NCBI GenBank assembly: GCA_965206015.1
Contig: CBDBIW010000015.1
Location: 310,001-374,000, forward strand
DNA length: 64,000 bases
Direction of reading: 5' to 3'
Origin: JAJCYL01 sp965206015
GTDB taxonomy: Bacteria > Bacteroidota > Bacteroidia > Cytophagales > Cyclobacteriaceae
Of the stretch, positions 61,216 to 64,000 are shown in pieces; position 1 is the stretch's first letter, and each line of letters opens with the position of its first letter. The notes beneath the pieces were generated by a model, which made no database searches, was not told the origin of the DNA, and worked only from the letters and a program-made list of their open reading frames with translations. The translations under genes and the position numbers were made by a program.

Positions 61216-61993
61216 TCACTGAAATTTTATAATTGAATACATAGTCCGCATTAAATGTCGTCTGAGTTGCTACCCCTTCAATGGGCATATTTTTTAATTC
61301 AGCTATTCTTTCAGCAATGATGGGTATGTAGGATGGCTGGTTCCTTTTACCACGATGAGGCACTGGTGATAAGTATGGGCTATCAGTTTCAAGAACCAGT
61401 TTTTCAATATCAATGTCTGGAATCACATTATCAAGCCCGCCATTTTTAAAGGTGCTTACCCCGCCAATTCCCAATAAAAATCCGAATTCTATAATTTTTT
61501 CTGCCTGACTTGATGAACCAGTAAAACAATGAAAAATTCCTCTCATTTTCTCTGAATTAATATCTCCCACAAGTTCGATTGTCTCATCAATAGTCTCCCG
61601 GCAATGGATAACAATTGGAACATCTTTATCGACCGCCCATTTACTTTGAATGCGAAACGCTTCTTTCTGTTCATCCCAGAAGGTCTTATCCCAATATAAA
61701 TCAGTACCTATCTCTCCTAACGCTACAAACTGTCTCTTATGCAACCACTCCTCTACTATGTAAAGTTCTTTTTCGAAATCTTTTTTTACAGAACATGGAT
61801 GCAAACCCATCATGGGGATACAGACATCAGGGTATCGATCCTCCAGTTCCAGCATGCCGTCAATGGTTGTATGGTCTATGTTGGGCATATAAATTCGCTC
61901 TACGCCGCAATCGATGCTACGCTCTATAACGTCCTTAATGTCCGAGGAAAATTTACCCGAATAAATATGGGCATGCGTGTCAACAAATGTCAT
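61208..61993 (-). CDS. TatD-family metal-dependent hydrolase
   Basis: A 261-residue TIM-barrel phosphohydrolase/DNase-like protein. Metal ligands are in FVDTHAHIYS (HxH), ALGEIGTDLYWDK (Glu), VIHCRETIDE and GIFHCFTGSS (His), and KLVLETDSPYLSPVPHRGKR (Asp). TatD proteins hydrolyse DNA ends or D-aminoacyl-tRNA. It is the first gene of a pair with ansA. Confidence 0.92.
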   Translation of the reverse strand: MTFVDTHAHIYSGKFSSDIKDVIERSIDCGVERIYMPNIDHTTIDGMLELEDRYPDVCIPMMGLHPCSVKKDFEKELYIVEEWLHKRQFVALGEIGTDLYWDKTFWDEQKEAFRIQSKWAVDKDVPIVIHCRETIDETIELVGDINSEKMRGIFHCFTGSSSQAEKIIEFGFLLGIGGVSTFKNGGLDNVIPDIDIEKLVLETDSPYLSPVPHRGKRNQPSYIPIIAERIAELKNMPIEGVATQTTFNADYVFNYKISVSD

Positions 61994-62070
61994 TCTTGGG
62001 TGGATTAATCAGCAAATTTGCTAATTCAAATCAAAGATGGAAACATGATATAGAATTAGTTTCGAAGTAT

Positions 62071-62705
62071 TAGGTCAGTTTCAAATCTTTTGGATTTAGG
62101 GCTTTTGATTTTAATTCATTGGCATAAAGAGTTTTCAAATATTTAGGTAGTACTTGCTTCAATGTATTAAAGGATTCCAAGTTGTCTTGAAATACAACAA
62201 TGGACCAGGTCGGATGTTAGACAAAGCAGTATTAAGACATTGTTCAGCGGGTAATGTCTGGTCAAAATCACCAATCAGGTTGTCCCGCATTATTATCTTG
62301 TAATTTGACCGGAGGTGCTGCGATTGCCGAAAAGTCATTTTCCCGTAAGGAGGTCTAAATAGCTTAAATGATTAAGAGGATTGATGCTCAACCAGATCGT
62401 TATTGCAGTCATCGACATTTTTATGTATTCATTAAAATTTGATCTCCTGCCATTCAAATGATTGCAGGTGTGATTTCCCAGGTTATGACCTGAACGAATA
62501 ATAGCGTTAATTGTATTCGGGAACTGTCTCACTTATCCCCATGCAACAGAAAGTTGCTTTCGCCTCGTATTTGTCAAGTTCTTCCAGTACAAAGGGAGTG
62601 ATCTCTGGGTGCGGTCCGTCATCAAAAGTGAGGTAAATACCATTGGTTGATTGAATATTCCAAACCCACTGTGGATGGATTCACTTGACTATAGTGGGAA
62701 GGTTA
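62071..62705 (-). pseudogene. Decayed polysaccharide deacetylase (NodB family)
   Basis: Minus-strand pieces in order are HPQWVWNIQSTNGIYLTFDD and GPHPEITPFVLEELDKYEAK, followed by ATFCCMGISETVPEY, then in another frame FPNTINAIIRSGHNLGNHTC and NHLNG. The order ends with LFRPPYGK and IVVFQDNLESFNTLKQVLP, terminating at TAA (62071-62073). This is a full NodB-type deacetylase with metal His and Asp motifs still readable. It is broken by an in-frame stop near the start (LPTIVK then stop) and at least three frameshifts. Confidence 0.88.
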
Positions 62706-62724
62706 TGAGTGTAAGTTCTCAATC

Positions 62725-63933
62725 TCAATAATTATTCACTTTACATGAAAGCACTGTAATGTCGTCTGTATATGGGGTATCCTTTCTAAAATCATCCAGT
62801 GCAGTTGTCAAAATTTCATGAATTTCAGATAATTCCTTTCCGGAATTTTTGGTGGTCAATTCTTCCAGCCTCTCTTGTCCAAATTCTTCTCTCTCTGTAT
62901 TAAATGTTTCAGTGACGCCGTCAGTATATGCAAACAGGAAGAATTTTCCGATGCCCTCAATCTTGCCTTCATCGACGAATGGCAAAGGGTCAAATGCACC
63001 CAATATGGTGGTTCCTTCTTCAAGGAATTCAAATCCATTTTCACTGATTAGCATTGGAGGGTTATGACCGGAGTTGATATAGTTCAGCTCTTTAATTTCA
63101 AAATCGTAGATGGCGGTGAAAAAAGTAATGAACATCTCACGATTTCCACTTCTAATAACGTTGAAGTTGAGCTCATTCACGATTTCCACCAAATTGTCAG
63201 TCTGTCTTACCAGCGTTCTAAGACACGCTTGAAAATTTGACATCCACATGGCTGCCGGTACGCCTTTTCCTGAAACGTCAGCAATACAAATGAGAAATTT
63301 GTTAGGACTGATCTCTATATAATCGTAGTAGTCCCCACTTACTTCATGGTGTGGTTGGTAAAAAGCCTCGATGTAAACTCTGTCAGTCTTGGGAAGCTCT
63401 TTAGGAAAAAGAAGTTGTTGAACCTGTTTGGCAATTTCAAGCTCCTTTCTATAAGCTATCTGTTGCAATTCACTTCTGGCCAGTTTCTTATTTTCAATGG
63501 CCACAATAATTATATTGGTAATTGCTTTGAGGAAAGTGGTGTTAGTCTCAACAGATTCCTCCAAGTCACTGATTGCTCCAATGAATACGACTGCCAAAAG
63601 TTGATTCTTATGAAGTACAGGGAAGACCATGTCAAATTCACCAAATGAGTCATCCGAAAATCCCAGTAATTGACTTTCCCTCAATTGATGATAGTCTTCC
63701 GGTAATTCTACTTTACTCAAATCATTCTTTACTCCAAAAAACACTTTACACTCCCATTGGTCTCCATTCACGAACAGGGCAAGCTTCTTGATTTTGAGGT
63801 TAGCCAATAGAGAAAATCTATAAATCCGGTAAAGTGCCTCTTCGGGCAGATTATCATTGATCGCCTGCGTAACCTCTAAGAGCGCATTGAGCTCCAATTC
63901 CTTTAAATCTGATTTGGCAAAAACTGACTCCAA
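62725..63933 (-). CDS. GAF and PP2C (SpoIIE/RsbU-type) phosphatase
   Basis: A 402-residue regulator. Residues about 15-170 resemble a GAF-like sensor domain, followed by a coiled linker (ELQQIAYRKELEIAKQVQQL). The RsbU-type PP2C domain comes next, with SGDYYDYIEISPNKFLICIA, DVSGKGVPAAMWMS and FFLFAYTDGVTETFN supplying the metal-binding aspartates. Such enzymes dephosphorylate anti-sigma antagonist proteins in partner-switching stress pathways. No STAS or anti-sigma gene is adjacent. The dead deacetylase lies downstream. Confidence 0.88.
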   Translation of the reverse strand: MESVFAKSDLKELELNALLEVTQAINDNLPEEALYRIYRFSLLANLKIKKLALFVNGDQWECKVFFGVKNDLSKVELPEDYHQLRESQLLGFSDDSFGEFDMVFPVLHKNQLLAVVFIGAISDLEESVETNTTFLKAITNIIIVAIENKKLARSELQQIAYRKELEIAKQVQQLLFPKELPKTDRVYIEAFYQPHHEVSGDYYDYIEISPNKFLICIADVSGKGVPAAMWMSNFQACLRTLVRQTDNLVEIVNELNFNVIRSGNREMFITFFTAIYDFEIKELNYINSGHNPPMLISENGFEFLEEGTTILGAFDPLPFVDEGKIEGIGKFFLFAYTDGVTETFNTEREEFGQERLEELTTKNSGKELSEIHEILTTALDDFRKDTPYTDDITVLSCKVNNY

Positions 63934-64000
63934 AATCTTCGGTTTATTAAAATACTAAATGAGCTGGCTAATCGCTGGTGCTATGTGCTAATAACCCATT

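Overview
The window is chromosomal DNA from a member of the Bacteroidota, most likely of the order Cytophagales. This is inferred from several lineage markers: a PorT-type protein directly behind ubiE, a stand-alone type IX secretion (T9SS) sorting domain, GWxTD, DUF5606, DUF5777, DUF5916 and FISUMP proteins, a zinc-ligand-free L36, no obvious Shine-Dalgarno sites, and promoter-like TTG / TAnnTTTG elements. I cannot fix the genus from this sequence alone.

Layout. 0-5 kb is the end of the spc operon and the alpha operon (rplO tail, secY, infA, rpmJ, rpsM, rpsK, rpsD, rpoA, rplQ). 5-10 kb holds a BatD-like protein, aroC, a dicarboxylate/amino-acid symporter and an Nfu-type iron-sulfur protein. 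10-18 kb is an accessory stretch. It has a decayed DUF1295 gene, three genes of non-phosphorylative L-fucose breakdown (SDR, FAH hydrolase, mutarotase), a sulfotransferase, and then a run of broken genes (sulfatase, ECF sigma factor, IS982 transposase, amidohydrolase) around an intact methyltransferase and a glycosyltransferase. 18-28 kb carries a ROK sugar kinase, a MATE exporter, a Nudix hydrolase, IS110 debris, a DUF5916 outer-membrane protein, and a lipid block (fatty acid hydroxylase-like, CDP-alcohol phosphatidyltransferase, polyprenyl synthase).

28-40 kb carries a large zinc metalloprotease, a GWxTD protein overlapping rlmB, mannose-1-phosphate guanylyltransferase, recQ, an overlapping GDPD/aquaglyceroporin pair, and nnr. 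40-51 kb has the bare T9SS sorting-domain protein, a CASTOR/POLLUX-like channel, glutamate dehydrogenase, a YceI/DUF5777 deletion scar beside a haem-motif lipoprotein, a PLP decarboxylase, an SDR, a dead M19 dipeptidase, porT, ubiE and engB. 51-57 kb is the methionine region: promoter, SAM-I riboswitch, a four-helix-bundle gene, a MetH that lacks the homocysteine domain, and metF. 57-64 kb contains an ExbB/ExbD energy-transduction operon, tRNA-Ser(GGA), asparaginase, TatD, a dead polysaccharide deacetylase and an RsbU-type PP2C phosphatase.

Two themes stand out. First, gene decay is frequent: about a dozen broken genes or transposase remnants lie in 64 kb, several with clean internal deletions, and no intact mobile element remains. 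Second, the methionine leader is unusual: a strong promoter and a SAM-I riboswitch are separated from metH by a four-helix-bundle gene with flanking inverted repeats, in the place where related genomes often carry the homocysteine-binding half of methionine synthase. I found no CRISPR array, prophage or recognisable multi-gene defence system.
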